From contig NC_086248.1 in NCBI RefSeq assembly GCF_021018805.1, positions 57,851,485 to 57,915,484 of the forward strand: a DNA stretch of 64,000 bases, written 5' to 3'. Below are positions 49,183 through 61,453 of this stretch, in pieces. Origin of the DNA: Prinia subflava (taxonomy: Eukaryota > Chordata > Aves > Passeriformes > Cisticolidae). Within the stretch, counting starts at the first letter, position 1, and every line of letters begins with the position of its first letter. The translations under genes and the position numbers were made by a program. Under the pieces are notes generated by a model. It worked only from the letters and a program-made list of their open reading frames with translations, was not told where the DNA came from and ran no database searches.

Positions 49183-50335
49183 TCATGCTTGGTTGCCATT
49201 CCAGCAATTGCTGGGCACCACTTAGTTTCTACTGGGCAAGCCAGAGCTGCAGGTCTTGGTCTTGGGAGCATGGGGTTATGAAGAAGAGAGACCACATGTC
49301 TGGGTGGCAGCATGGCCCTGTCATGTACCCCAGCACCATAAGGTCAGATGTGCTGGATCAGGAAATAATGGGAACATCCAAGCTGATGAAGGGAGCCACT
49401 TGCAGGCTCTATTTAGAAGTGTTTCTCAGATTAGACATGTATAAAGCTGTGGCAGTTATAAATTAGAACAAAGGAATTAATCTGATGTGAATTCCCTTTT
49501 GCATTCGGTCATGTTGAGAAGGAAGGTTACTGTGTTAAGGAAACATGTTTTATTGACAGGCTAAATTAGTTATGGCTTTAAGTTACTTTGCCATAAATTT
49601 CTTAATAGCCAAATATAGTGCATAAATACTTAGCTAGAATATACTATAGGAGATAGAATAATAAAATATGAAAAAATGCAAGTTAATGTTATAATGTCTA
49701 CTGAAAACATTTGGAGATATGGTGATCCTCTTATAATAAGCTGGAATTTTTTCTGGTGGGAACAGTGAGGATGTCTTACCACTACTTACCCTAAAGGACA
49801 TTCTGCTTTAGTAGAGTTAAGAGGGGGAGGTGGGGGAAAAGAATTTTTGCACCCCTCAGCAAAGTCTGGAGTGATAGAAAGGCTTGCAGAACTGTTGCTG
49901 AATGGTTAGTTCTGAGAACCTGCATTACTGTCGCTGCACACACAAAGCTTTAGCTAGTAGGACTGTCTGAGAAAAAACGTGGAAGAAAGTGTTATTCTTG
50001 TAAACTCAGAATGCAGAGGATATGGAGCCTAGATTTCCCCTCTCCCTTAGAAAAGCCTCACACACCATGGTCAGTAACTGGCCTGGGAACAGGAATAAAG
50101 GGAATGAAGAGTAAAGTCAATCAGTGGCAACAGTTACAGTTGTAAGTACAGGAGTCTTTTATATACTAAAGTGGCTAAGAATACAAGAGAGGAATGTGAA
50201 CAGATTGAATAATAGCTAAAATAGCAGTATGGGTTGTTGGTATTTATTAATTAAAAAAAATTAAAAAATTGTATGACAAACTACTCTTAGTGTTCAAAGT
50301 TTCCCAAATCACTTTAAGGATATAAATTAATTTCA

Positions 50336-50365
50336 TTTATTTATTTATTTATTTATTTACTTATT
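50336..50365. repeat. TTTA microsatellite
   Basis: About seven TTTA units with one C interruption, longer than the 49.17 kb array and a likely length polymorphism. Confidence 0.9.
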
Positions 50366-50770
50366 TTTAGTTATGGTTGTATTAAATACATTAGTCTAGC
50401 CTGATTCACCAAAAGTTGAATTTATATGAAATTGGCCTGAAATAGGTTTAACCATGAATGAGCTTGATTACAAATACAGGAAAAGAAAGGGGCCTAGTCA
50501 GGGAGGACTGGGGAAGGAAATAGGGGGAAAACCTACTTACACTTATGGAGGAGGCCTGAAAGAAGCAGTTGTCTAAGCCGTGTTACAAGCTCTTAAAGCC
50601 ACTGTCATCTGTTGACTGAGGTGCCTTCTGAAGTACCTACATGTAGGAGTGGTCACTACCTGTGTTTTCACTAACCACAATGCAGAGCATTGCTGTGAAA
50701 ATAAAAAGCAAGGTGACAGTTTGAAAATTTACCTGACAGGGTGACTTAATGCATTTGACTTGATTCTTTT

Positions 50771-50795
50771 CTTCCTTCCTTCCTTCCTTCCTCAG
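50771..50795 (+). repeat. CTTC tandem repeat ending in an acceptor-like CAG
   Basis: About five CTTC units form an uninterrupted pyrimidine tract directly followed by CTCAG. It looks like an ideal splice acceptor, but no consensus donor follows within a normal exon length, so I list it as a repeat. Confidence 0.75.
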
Positions 50796-51781
50796 CATGA
50801 GCTCCACTAGTCCTGCTTCCTAATGTTCTACAGGACCGTGATCATTATGCTAGTGGAGGTTGCATGTGTTTTTTTTAAGTGTAGTGAACAGGTATAAATT
50901 GGGCTGACAGCAGTTCCCATGTCAACTTTACTGAAGCAATTCTAATTAACTTTGAATCCTATAAGTCTTGCTTGTGTGCTCTGAGTTTCAGACTGCAAGT
51001 GGTGCCAAGCCTCTTCCTGTGAGCATACATTCTGTAGAAACTTGCATGTGAGCCCTGCCCAGATGTTTTAAAACCTAACTTAATGAATGTTAACATTTAA
51101 ATATTTGAACCTTCGTATCCATTCAGCTGTTTCAGGATCACGCTCCAAGCATTAGTATCATTCAGCTACTGTGTTCTGCTGATAAGATCTGTGCTTCCTT
51201 TCACTGGAGTACAGAGCAGAGAGAAAAAGTGTGTCATGGGTGCAGTGATTGAATCACCTGCTCGTTTGCTTGCTCACAGCCATGGCAGATAAAGCCTTGG
51301 TACCTAGCTTGGGAAGGAGATGGCTGTTTGGGTTCTTGTAAGGAGCAGTGTTGGGGACAGCATAGCAGCCAGTTTCTTTTCATGGTCATGGCTGACATCT
51401 TCCATCACAGTCATCTGGGTGTGGGCTTCAAGGTCGGCTTCTGCCTTTTAATTAGCCCACATAATGAGTCTAGCTGCTACATTTAGTGCATAGACTCTAG
51501 TGCTTGTACTTTCTCCCATGCTTCCCCTTGTGTTATGCAAAGTTATCTGTAAACACAGGAAAGTTTTCCTCCCTAACACCCTGTAAACTCTGGTTTGTTA
51601 AGGTATTTACCAATTTTTACCCTCATGTATGTTCCCTAAGATGCACTGTTTGCTGCAATTTCATTGTGATTTCTACATACCAGAATCAATGTCCTGTTCT
51701 TGTTGTTTCTTTTTCTGTATTTGCATTGTGTACCCCAGTGAGTACAGATCCATAGCTGAGGTCCCAACACATTTCAGAAAA

Positions 51782-51850
51782 GCAGCAGCAGAACAACTTG
51801 CTTTCTGCTGCTGCCACTGATCTGTGTTACTTCATACTGAAGTAACACAG
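51782..51850. other. Two adjacent perfect hairpins
   Basis: The first inverted repeat has 12-base arms, GCAGCAGCAGAA (51,782-51,793) and TTCTGCTGCTGC (51,803-51,814), with a 9-base loop. Seven bases later a second has 13-base arms, CTGTGTTACTTCA (51,822-51,834) and TGAAGTAACACAG (51,838-51,850), with a 3-base loop. Both are exact. The stems are too short for a canonical microRNA precursor. Neither arm matches a repeat or microRNA I know. Confidence 0.85.
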
Positions 51851-54800
51851 TGCTTTGTGTCCTTGATGTCTGATATGGGGGAAAAAGGATAGTTCCTTCT
51901 TTGTAAATAATTGTGAAAACAGGTGAGATGAACTACTTATTTGCACGTCAGTAATCTTTACCACTTCAGTATGCACAGAGCTTTCCACTTATTGTTTTAA
52001 ACTGAAACCAAGTTAATAGCAGAAACCTGGGTTTGGCTTACAAGCAGTGTTGGTGCTGCCAAGATGAGCGTGCTTCATACTCAAGTGCTTATGAAGCTTT
52101 CTCAGTGTTTGCTTTCCAGTTCCTTCTCACTATGCTGATAACATGCCTCCTGAGGTAGCTCAGAGAGATGTCACACCTTAGTGTCTGAGTGATGTCATCA
52201 CAGACTTCAGTTGCTTGTAGAAACACTAATTTCTCAGAAGAATCGGGAGTCTTAGCCTATTTGAATGGTAGACAAAGATGTATTTAACAATAAATCATTA
52301 ATGAATTTGGAGAGATAGTTTGCCTTCCCTCATACTCTACCAGCATGTGGTTTGTAAAATATTCTGTCAGTCTCTTCTGGTAATTGTCAGTCTCTCTGAC
52401 GTTCTCTTTGTGAATCTGAAGTCATAAATCTCTGATTTGCTTTATCTTGGTCATTCTGTGCTCCTCCTGCCTTGAAGAGCTTGCTGTCTGTGTCCTAGCC
52501 CACTCCTCACTGGGTATAGCCTCTGAGAATCCTGGCCTTATCAGGTTGGTTGTACTGTGAAGGCTCTTCTGCCTTACAGTATGAGGAGATTGCCTCCAGC
52601 ATCTCCTCCAGAGCTTGAACTCATTAAATCTTCTGAGCTTTTCCCAGATTTTTGGGGCAAAGCTGCCGACTTTCTATAGTACCAAGCATCAGGCACAGTG
52701 TAGATGTTTTAGTAAGCCACTCTGGAATACTGCGATCTGTTACTAAGTGAAAGTACATAATTTCTAAGGGCATTATTGACCATTTAATCTCCAAAGTTTC
52801 TTTCTGGTATATAAGGCAGTGTCTTGACGTGCTTGCACTCCTCCATTGCTTTAGATGACATGTTTCCTAAATTGATATTAGAGATGTCAGTGCTAGGCAA
52901 ATTTCTCGGAGGAAAAGGACAGGTTTTCTGCAGACCTTTCCTTCAAGAATTGTTTTCCATTTTCTTAGAGCCTCCCAGCAGGGAAATGCAGACCAGAACA
53001 TTAAGAAAACCCCACTTTTCTCTTGGTGTGAAGGACAGAGTGGTTTGCTAAGGCACAAGCCATGCTGGGCAGATTTTAGAGCTGATCTCCTGCATGCTGA
53101 TTCATCCTGGTGATCTGAGTTACTCAGTTTGCACTTTGCCACTTTCAGCCACAGCAGCGCTCTCCTTGGCAGTGTGGCCTGTTCCGAACACAGGTGTGCA
53201 TCCTCACTCATGGCTGTGCGTGCTGACAGTGTCCCTTCTGTTCTTCATCTTTGGGCTAGTCTGTCCTGCTGCTGCCATGCACACTGCAGATCCAAAAGAA
53301 ACCACGTTGAAGAGGTTCTGTCTACAACCTTGCAGCAAAGGATCCTGCTGATAAACAACCTCTGTTCTCAAACAGATTTGCCTCTTGCACTCCTTGGGTC
53401 CCTTCAAAGCAGTTTGTTTGTCCAAAGCACAGAATAGGTGCTGACTCAGACCCCACAGGGTCAAAGCAAGGAGAATAGGTGATTTTTTTTCCTGCCCTGT
53501 TTTGGTGAGGCATTGATGTGACTGGGACCTGTGATGTGCACAGGTGGGGAATGGAGGAGAAAGGTGTTCTCCCAGACACCACTTCATGCTGTTTGGATAG
53601 GATAGGAGCTGTGTCTGCTTTTCAAGGAAGGATTCTGAAAAACAAAACCATGATGATCTCATGTTCTCTCTTCAGAAGAAAAGTGGGTTATCAGCCTTTG
53701 TCACTGAAGATCTGTTTCACTGAGTCTCTTTCATTGGAGCTTCCACAGGGGTCTGGATGCTAGGGCCATCTGGATGCTTCACTGCTGCTGTCTTCTAGTG
53801 ATGAGTCTGCCCACTAAATGTTATGGGGTTTTTTTCCCTTTTGCTCTTTAAATCAACATCAGTGTTGCACAAAGAGTTCTTTCAATATGTAATAGAAGAT
53901 CAGTGATGCCCATCTTCTGATGGTTTCAGGAAAATGTACTGGGTTGGTTCCTTTTTGTTAGTTAATTATAAATACTGAGTCATATCAGGGGTGATTAGTT
54001 CTGGTATCTGGATCACAGTTACTTGTCTATGCCCATACTTGCCCAATGCTGACTTCTTTCCTGGGGACAGTTTGAGGTCATACCAGGGATGGTCTGCAGG
54101 AGTTCTGGCAAAGACTCACTCAGCTGTGGACCTTGTCATGCTACTCACCTTTGTGCTGTTCACTGTTGTGAATGGGTAGAGGGAAGGAAACTCCAGGAGC
54201 GCTGCATGAACTTAGTCCATGAAATTAGCTTAGTATGTCTGGGAAAGCTCTCAGCTGATTGCATGTGGAATAAATCCGTTTGCTTGGGATGTGGCGCATT
54301 TTCCATCTGTTAATCGATTATGCCGTGCAGTGAGAAGGTGCTACAGTATGTGGCCTTCCTCTAAAAGCAAGCTGCATTCCTCAGCCAGAAAAGTTGGGCT
54401 TTAGGAACTGGCACATAGCTCAGTAAAAGTCATGTCAAATAAATTTTTACTTTAGTCCTCCTCACTGGTGATTAAACTTGCACAACGGTTTGCTGTCTAG
54501 CACATGTGAACAACTACAAAGAATTTTATTCTGAACTTTTCTTAGAGGGTCAGTATGTGGAATTGTTTGGCAAGAGTATTTGTTTTAAAATGCTACAGTA
54601 TGTGTTGAGAAAATTTTATTCTGTCCAATACACAATATAATCCAAGTTGTAAGGATGGAGTTTTATGGATGTGAGGTGTGGTTGTGGACTAGGTGAGAGA
54701 AGGAATGTCAATGAATGGAATGAATTTCTTGATATCCTATGTGAAATTGAAGCAAATTCCCACCTGTAAGTTTGTGGAACACAATCCCATGTAGTTGAGT

Positions 54801-55915
54801 GGCTCTGGCTTACTGTGGTCTTTTAGCCAGCTGAAACAGGATAAGCAAATTCTTTAAAAACAGAGATTTCAAAGCTCAGACCTCATGATTTAAGGGGACC
54901 CGTTAACTGGACTAAAGTGATAGTGTTAGCTTGCACCACACTGAGAGAGCGTGTAGAATACAAGGGCTACGTGTCATTTACACTTTTTAGGGAAACTGAG
55001 GTGCAGATTCCTCAATGACTCCTAAGGAATAAAGTAAAGCACCCAAACTCTTACTGAAAATTATTTTGGTTGCCTCCCATGTAGAGTATACCTGAAAGGA
55101 GCACCTTAGTTTACTGAAAGAGTTTTCAAGTTTCTGGGCTTTTAGTTTAACATTATAGTGTGAACTCCAAGTTCCAAAGTGTTTTTCAAAGGACAGCCAG
55201 ACATTATGATTTGAGTCAGTTTAAATATCTGAATGCAGGTTTTTTTGGTGCTTTTGCTTCTTAAGCTGCTACTTGCTTGATGGTTTAACCCTATATATTT
55301 TCTAAAAATGATTAAGAAGCTTTTTGTTAATAACTGTGCTATGTTTTTAGACTAAGACTATTTATATCATGCAAACTTTTAAAGATGAAATAGAAAATAA
55401 AGGACAAATGACAGTATATTTGTTAATCCCTTTCTGGAAAGAAACAACATCTTTCCTTCATTATAGTTTTTCTAGTACAAAAGTGTTCAGTTTTCTTGCA
55501 CTGATTGTTGAGAAATAAACCACTGAATTGATAAAAAAAATTACAGGATGAAAAATTAATTTTCCTTACAGATTGTCCTGTTATATAGTATGAAGATAGT
55601 AAAATCTGTAGAAAACCTTCTTGGAAAAGTTAAAGAAGGTTGATAGAACATTCTGTAACAGACAAGAGCTTGTACTTTAGTCAGTTTGGATGTGACTGTA
55701 AGACCCTGTCAGATCATCAGTTGAAAGGTTTTGAAAGGCCATTGTATCTACTGGGGGTTAGAGAATATCTCAGCTTTTGGCAAATAATTTTTCCCTAGTA
55801 CTAAGAAACTGTTACTGATGAAACTCCTGCCAAACAAGAGAGCCCCAGTATAAAGTTTAGGCTTTTTTTGGGTTATCTAGGTTCCTCATTTTAATTTATT
55901 TATATATAATGTATA

Positions 55916-55932
55916 GTATCTATCTATCTATA
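55916..55932. repeat. TATC short tandem repeat
   Basis: Three to four TATC units lie in an AT-rich stretch. It is a simple repeat. Confidence 0.8.
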
Positions 55933-56150
55933 TGTACACAAATCTGTGTATGTTTAAATGCTTGTGGTTGTATTACCAATCTGTTTTTTCTAGGGTTCTT
56001 AAAAAAGCTGGGTTCTCAAGCAGCTGAAATTGAGTCCTTGACTCTGGAGGATTTGAGGCTAGGGAAGCTTCCATAATAAGTGGAAAGTAGAATGGTAATT
56101 ATAGGTCACTTTGCATTTCTGTTTTGATTCATCTACAGTCAGGTGGTTGG

Positions 56151-56184
56151 GCATTTGAATATCACAGGCATTTGAATATCACAG
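56151..56184. repeat. 17-bp perfect tandem duplication
   Basis: GCATTTGAATATCACAG is present twice head to tail without mismatch (56,151-56,167 and 56,168-56,184). It may be a recent replication-slippage duplication, or an assembly artefact. Confidence 0.9.
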
Positions 56185-57815
56185 GAACTTGATGAGACTA
56201 CTCATGTATTTCCTTCTTCAGATTCCTGGAAATGTTAGTGAAGACTACTCTGTGTCTTCAATTATTAAAAGAAAAAACTAAGTGAACTAAATACAGTTGT
56301 TGCTGTAGTTGTCACTCAGTGATAATAAAAGAAAAAAATATTCTCTTTTTGTCTGTGAAATTGCTTGTAGTGTTAATTTATTGCTGTAAAGATAGCATGG
56401 AGAAGGAAAATATATTGATATTTTATTAAAGTAAATTTCAGATGGAGCAGTTTTTTGTATCTAAAAACCATCTGTAGATAAATATTTTGCCCCATTAGCA
56501 AGATTGAATTCAAGGCATTACTGTAGAAGCTGAAAGTAGACCAGTATTTTTTAAATGGGTTTTTGAAACACAAAATTTTGCCTGTTTATGGTTTGGTTCA
56601 CCTAGACCAAATTAACTTGGACACTTAGCAGGGACTCTCATTTATTCTGGCATAAGAACAAGCGTTGGGCAGAGCTTCCTGGTCTCAAAAAACTGGTGAT
56701 GGTAAGAGGCCTCCATAGTGTTCCCGGCCAGCTGAATGCCTGAGGTATTTTGCCATACAGGAAATCAATTGCAGCTGAATGTGCACTGTTTCCACTTCAA
56801 GTATATAAACAGGCCTTGTGATGATATAAAAAAAGAAGAAAGATATTAAATAGTTTCTTGAAAGTTCAGAACAGAAACATTTGATGTTCAGTGTGTGTGG
56901 ATTCTTCTCTGTCACCCTTGGCTCAGTCCGTGGCACAGAAATAGCACAGAAGGAGAGGTGAATTAATGTTGAATATTCTAGAAAAGAAAAACGCAAAGCA
57001 ATGTCTTAGAGAAATGAAAATAATAAAAAAAGGTATCCTTGTTCTGTTCCAGTTGATATTCTGCTGAGGCTGGGAGGGGTTACAAGTTTTGTAGAGGGAA
57101 TGAGTTCTTTCCCTTGTTAAACCAAAAATCCTTCATTTTTAGGCTTCAAGGCAGGCTAATAAATTTTGCAAGAAAAAACTGCACAGCAATTCTACCTAAA
57201 CAGCTGGTTTTTGTGAAGTGGTAGGAGAAACATTGTTTCTGTTCAGATATTTATCAGGCTTTATTGACCTAGGTTTGGTGGAGGTACCCAGCAGATCACA
57301 GTGACCCATGTCTCTGATGTACTTTACAGGCCACTCATGTTGCTTGCCAGGGAAGTGAGGGCTCATTTGGGTAGAGGTTTCCAGGCATTACAGATAATTA
57401 AGTTGAAAATCAGCTCTAACAGTTTCCAGGAGTGTGGCCTGAGGCCCTTGGTGTTTAGAGCTTGGGAACCCTTGCTTCAGCACAGGCATACAGCACGACC
57501 ATAGGCAAGCTGTCTGGTCTAGATTTTTAAAGATATGTAGGTAGGCAGAGGTGGTAAAGGCTCTTAATGGGATTTTCAGAATCACATTAGTGTCTAATTC
57601 CTATTCAAAATCTGACTCCTTAGCTTGTCTGAACTGGATTCAGCCCGTGGTATGTTTTATTCAGCTGCTCTTTAGGAACGAACAGGAGGCGTATGCTCGG
57701 CGAGCGTGACTTAGGGGGAATAAACCGAGGTGTGCCTAGACCCCTGCTGAGCTGTGCAGCTGAGCTCCCTCCTATCCCTTCTCTAATTCCATAATTTTCA
57801 CTCTCCTTTCTGCAG

Positions 57816-57884
57816 AATGCCAGAGATTCAACGGAGGAGAGGAAAAGTGACTCCATTTTGCCCAACCTAACAGTGATATATTTG
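57816..57884 (+). other. Candidate 69-bp exon, open in phase 0
   Basis: The acceptor tract TTTTCACTCTCCTTTCTGCAG ends at 57,815. The donor is TTG|GTGAGT at 57,885. The block is exactly 23 codons, with no stop in the frame set by the 46,352 donor. That frame begins Asn-Ala-Arg-Asp-Ser-Thr-Glu-Glu, is rich in charged residues and then turns hydrophobic with an Asn-Leu-Thr sequon near its end. An internal ATG (57,817) in another frame would give only a 17-codon ORF. I could not match the peptide to a family. It may be a coding exon 2 or an untranslated exon. Confidence 0.4.
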
Positions 57885-60598
57885 GTGAGTGCTCTAGCAG
57901 GTAAATTTTTTTTACTATTATTTTAACTTTTGTTTCTTTTAACTTTATTTTAAATGTGAGGTGATGTTTGCTGGACCTCTGACTGAGAGGATTACCATAC
58001 CTCAGGTTAACCATGAGGCTGCTTAGTATGCAAATCCACAGTAGGTCACTGTGCTGAACGGGCCTGGCGTGTGGGTTAGCCAAGAGAAAGGGTGTTCCTC
58101 GTGTGTGCACTAGTGGGGTTTTATGTAATTAAATCAAATTTTGAGGGGGTACCTAAGCAATTAGGGGAGGTTAGCTGTTCAGTTTCAGCCCTTCTTTCTG
58201 AAACTGAGGTTTTGCTTAAGATCTGTGGCTGAAATTCTGTTTGGTTGCTTGATTCTCTCCCTTTGGAAGTAAAAGTGCCACTTCCGTGGAGAACCAGTGG
58301 TCTCCCTTTTGGGCTTAGGGAGATCCAGGACAACTTTGTCCTCCTGAGATTTCCTATGTTCGTCTACGTCATTTTAGTTTATTTTTTAGTGATTTATTTT
58401 TGTTTATATAATCTCACTGCCTGGAAGTCTTGAAGCATCTAGGGAACTTGGGAATGTAGGAAGAGCAGTTTTACATGCCATGGAAATGTAACCTGATTGT
58501 AATAACTGATTTCACTCATTTGATTATCTGAAACAAATTGACATTCCAGAGAACTTCCAAAACTTTAGAGTCTTGGAGACTCTATAGAAAATATTAAATA
58601 AGAGAGCTTTAGGTAAGATTCTTTCTCCTTGCCTCCAACAAAAAAGATTCCAGGTGCCAACCTAAAAGAATCTTTTCTTCTCTCTGAAAAAAACAGATAT
58701 TCATTGGCTAACAGCTTAGACAATGCTATTTGGAAAAACTAGATGCCTTATAGGTAATTTGCTTCACTCCTTTCAGTGCTAATGCTGAAACTGGTAGCAT
58801 AGATAAGTTTATAATTAAAAAAAAAAAGGTGCACTATGTTAATTGCCACTCTGGCTTTTGTGACCTGCAGAAGGAATACTAATATGCTGTATTAGATCAC
58901 TAAGAAATAATATTTATTCTTTTACCCTACTGATAGTGGAGCATGTAATATAATTTTGTAGCATCTATTTATGATCCTATTGTGTTCAAATGTTTATGAA
59001 ATTTAGGAGAATTGCAACTTTATTTTGACTCCAGTGCTTTGAGATTGCATAACTGTAATAGAGAGATACTTGTGGGACTGTGTAGCTTTAGTTTGAGACT
59101 GACATCTGACAAACATTAGTGAGATCTTACTTTCCTTTGGGTCCAAGGGAGAACAGTCTCTGTAACTAGAAAAACATTTTGTGGAAGCTGCAAGAGGAAA
59201 GACCAGAAATTCCTCTTCAGTGTTTTCCAAAAATAGCAAGATTTGAATAAGGTTGCACGTTTTAACATGCATTAGAGAAAAATAATTGGCATGACCTAAA
59301 TTCAGTACACTAGTTCTCTGTGTTATTTGCTGATAGATAATTACTAGCATATTTTTGCATCCACAAGTATGGAGGGGCTGTACATTCTCATCTTCCACAC
59401 AGGAAATAATTTTATTTATTTAGCTTGAAGTTTCGCATATCCAAATGCATGCGAAGTATTTGCCTAGTGACCTTAGAGGGAATTATTTGTACAAACTCTC
59501 CCCCTTGCCTGATTTCCATTTGATTTCAAGTGTGTTGCTTGGCCTTGGTTTTGAGTTGCAGTGGTTTTATTTTGTTTTCATGATGAGCAGAAAAACTAAC
59601 CAGACCATCAGACTCAAATAACCTCTTTTCTGAAAGATAACATGCATTGTGGCTGTGGCCTAAGATGCAGACGATTTCCTAAGATTCTTTGGGATCCCTG
59701 GCAGGCAAGCATTCACTGTGAAGTGCTTCAAAAAATTGTTGTGTCAACAAAACTGGAGTGTGTTGAAATGTATCAACTAAGGGGATAAGGCATTCAAGGA
59801 CTAGATGAAGTGCACATAGTAAGGAATGAATTTCATGGGAAAAAGGAAGAAACACAAAATATGAGGACTGGTGTTCCATAAAAAGAGGAGCTTAATGGTT
59901 TAGGCAGATATGGCTTTGAGGTATGGGTGTTGAATCTTATCAAATAACCACTGGTAATTTTCCAACATTTGCTTTACATTTCAGGCTTAAATCTGGAACT
60001 TCTAAGAATATTTTCATTCTGACAAACTTCTGGGAGTGGAGGGGGAAATGTTTTCTGAAATTTATTTCTGCTTTGCTATTATCCATTTTACTTATGTAAC
60101 AATATTGTTTGTTTTTAATTTTTTCATTAATGTGGTGGTTAGAATATCTTTAGAAGGATTAAAATGGGCTTCAGCATCTGTTAAATCATAACATGTTGTA
60201 GCAGAGAAGGAAACATTAGATCAATATACTTTATTCTGACAATTCTGCCTGAGTTTTAATATGCAATGTGTTTATGCTAAAAGTCAATACATTAAAAAAA
60301 TTCCTCGAGCATCTGTGCATCACTGGATGCTTTGTTTAGGTCATGCCTTTGGTGGTGTGAGGGCTTGCAAATCTGTGTGGGGGTGGAGAGGAATGATTCT
60401 ATGCCCACATATGAGCTTTTCTGGAGGTCTGGTCTATTTTTGGTATGCAATGAAGCAGAGGTACCAAGCGAAAATAAAGGTTCATTTGCAATGTGAAGGC
60501 CTGTAAAAGCTTTCCTATTGTGGGAAGTGCCTACCAAACTCTTAGAGCAGTTGCATTAGTGTCCATGGGAATATTTGGGGTTTAATTTAGCATGCTCG

Positions 60599-60624
60599 AT
60601 TAGGGCCTAATACCTTAATTAAGG
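60599..60624. promoter_or_regulatory. Nested palindromes in a possible conserved element
   Basis: ATTAGG, one G, CCTAAT (60,599-60,611) is an inverted repeat. It is followed at once by the perfect 12-bp palindrome CCTTAATTAAGG (60,613-60,624). The surrounding 60,545-60,790 is free of simple repeats and stays varied in composition, which is typical of conserved non-coding DNA. Conservation cannot be seen from one sequence, so enhancer function is inference. Confidence 0.25.
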
Positions 60625-61024
60625 CTAACATTTTTAATAAGTTTCCTGCAAACCCTTTGTGGCTGGCTACAGTTGTGGAACAGACATAATATAAAGCCCA
60701 TCTCTAGGGCTCAGCCGTTGCTGGCAGTTTTATGAAAGCTGTCATTCTATTTCAGAGCAATGAAGCTGACCAGCAAAGGTAATCCTCAACATAAGGATCC
60801 ACAGATCTGACTAGACTTCTTAAAAATATTAATCCAAATAATTTATGCCAGTGATGTATTGAAATTCTGTGTACCTAGTATACTTACTTAGACTAATGCT
60901 TTTATAAAAAGTTGCGATAACTGTTTCAGAAAAGGCTTTGTTAACTGATGAAACAGCTTTTCCAGATAGAGGGTGTTTAATTCCCTTGTCAGTTCCTGTG
61001 TTTGGGATTTTCTGCTGTGAAAAG

Positions 61025-61063
61025 GAAAAAATTCTGAAAAAAATTCTGAAAAAAAATTCAGAA
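61025..61063. repeat. A-rich tandem with AATTCTG units
   Basis: Three near-identical units of A-run plus ATTCTGA or ATTCAGA occur in series. It is probably slippage-derived simple sequence. Confidence 0.8.
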
Positions 61064-61436
61064 ATAATATAATTAGGATATTGTAGACAAAGTGATTTAT
61101 TTTTTAAGCATTTGTATATTGAAGTGTTGAACAAAAATTCTTACATTTATTTTTTTAAAAATCCGAAGAAACAGGCTCACTCACGCCTCTGTGCTTTCCC
61201 CAGCCACACTTGCTGAGAGCGGTCAGTCCTTTCCCGCTGCCATCTCCTATTGTTGCGGTCAAATGACCAAGGAGAAGTGTATCCTTCCTTTTGTGTCCTG
61301 TAGATAGGTTCTTAATTGATGACTGCTGCTTTCTTTCTGGCAGAAAGGAAATGAATGGGCAGTAGTGATTATAGCACATCTGTTGTTTTCTGGTGAGCAT
61401 CCTGTACAGCAGTGAAACTGTCTTGAAGACTACTAC

Positions 61437-61453
61437 TTTTTTTTTTTTTTTTT
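61437..61453. repeat. Poly-T tract
   Basis: Seventeen T residues are followed by CTAG. It could mimic an acceptor, but no donor follows within a normal exon length. Confidence 0.85.

Larger units (their letters stand above)
46661..57815. other. Probable first intron, no exon supported
   Basis: No coding block with paired splice sites was found. A strong acceptor-like tract (CTTC repeats then CTCAG) at 50,771-50,795 has no good donor after it. The stretch contains TTTA arrays near 49.17 and 50.34 kb, tandem hairpins at 51.78-51.85 kb, a TATC run near 55.92 kb and a 17-bp tandem duplication at 56,151-56,184. No mobile element was recognised in these 11 kb, which is low even for a bird. Confidence 0.45.

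Noticed and set aside
50771..50860. Exon after the CTTC-repeat acceptor
   Set aside because: No consensus donor follows and the frame from the adjacent ATG closes after eight codons.
61257..61268. GGTCA-AA-TGACC as an oestrogen-response element
   Set aside because: The spacer is two bases instead of three, and a single isolated copy is not evidence of function.
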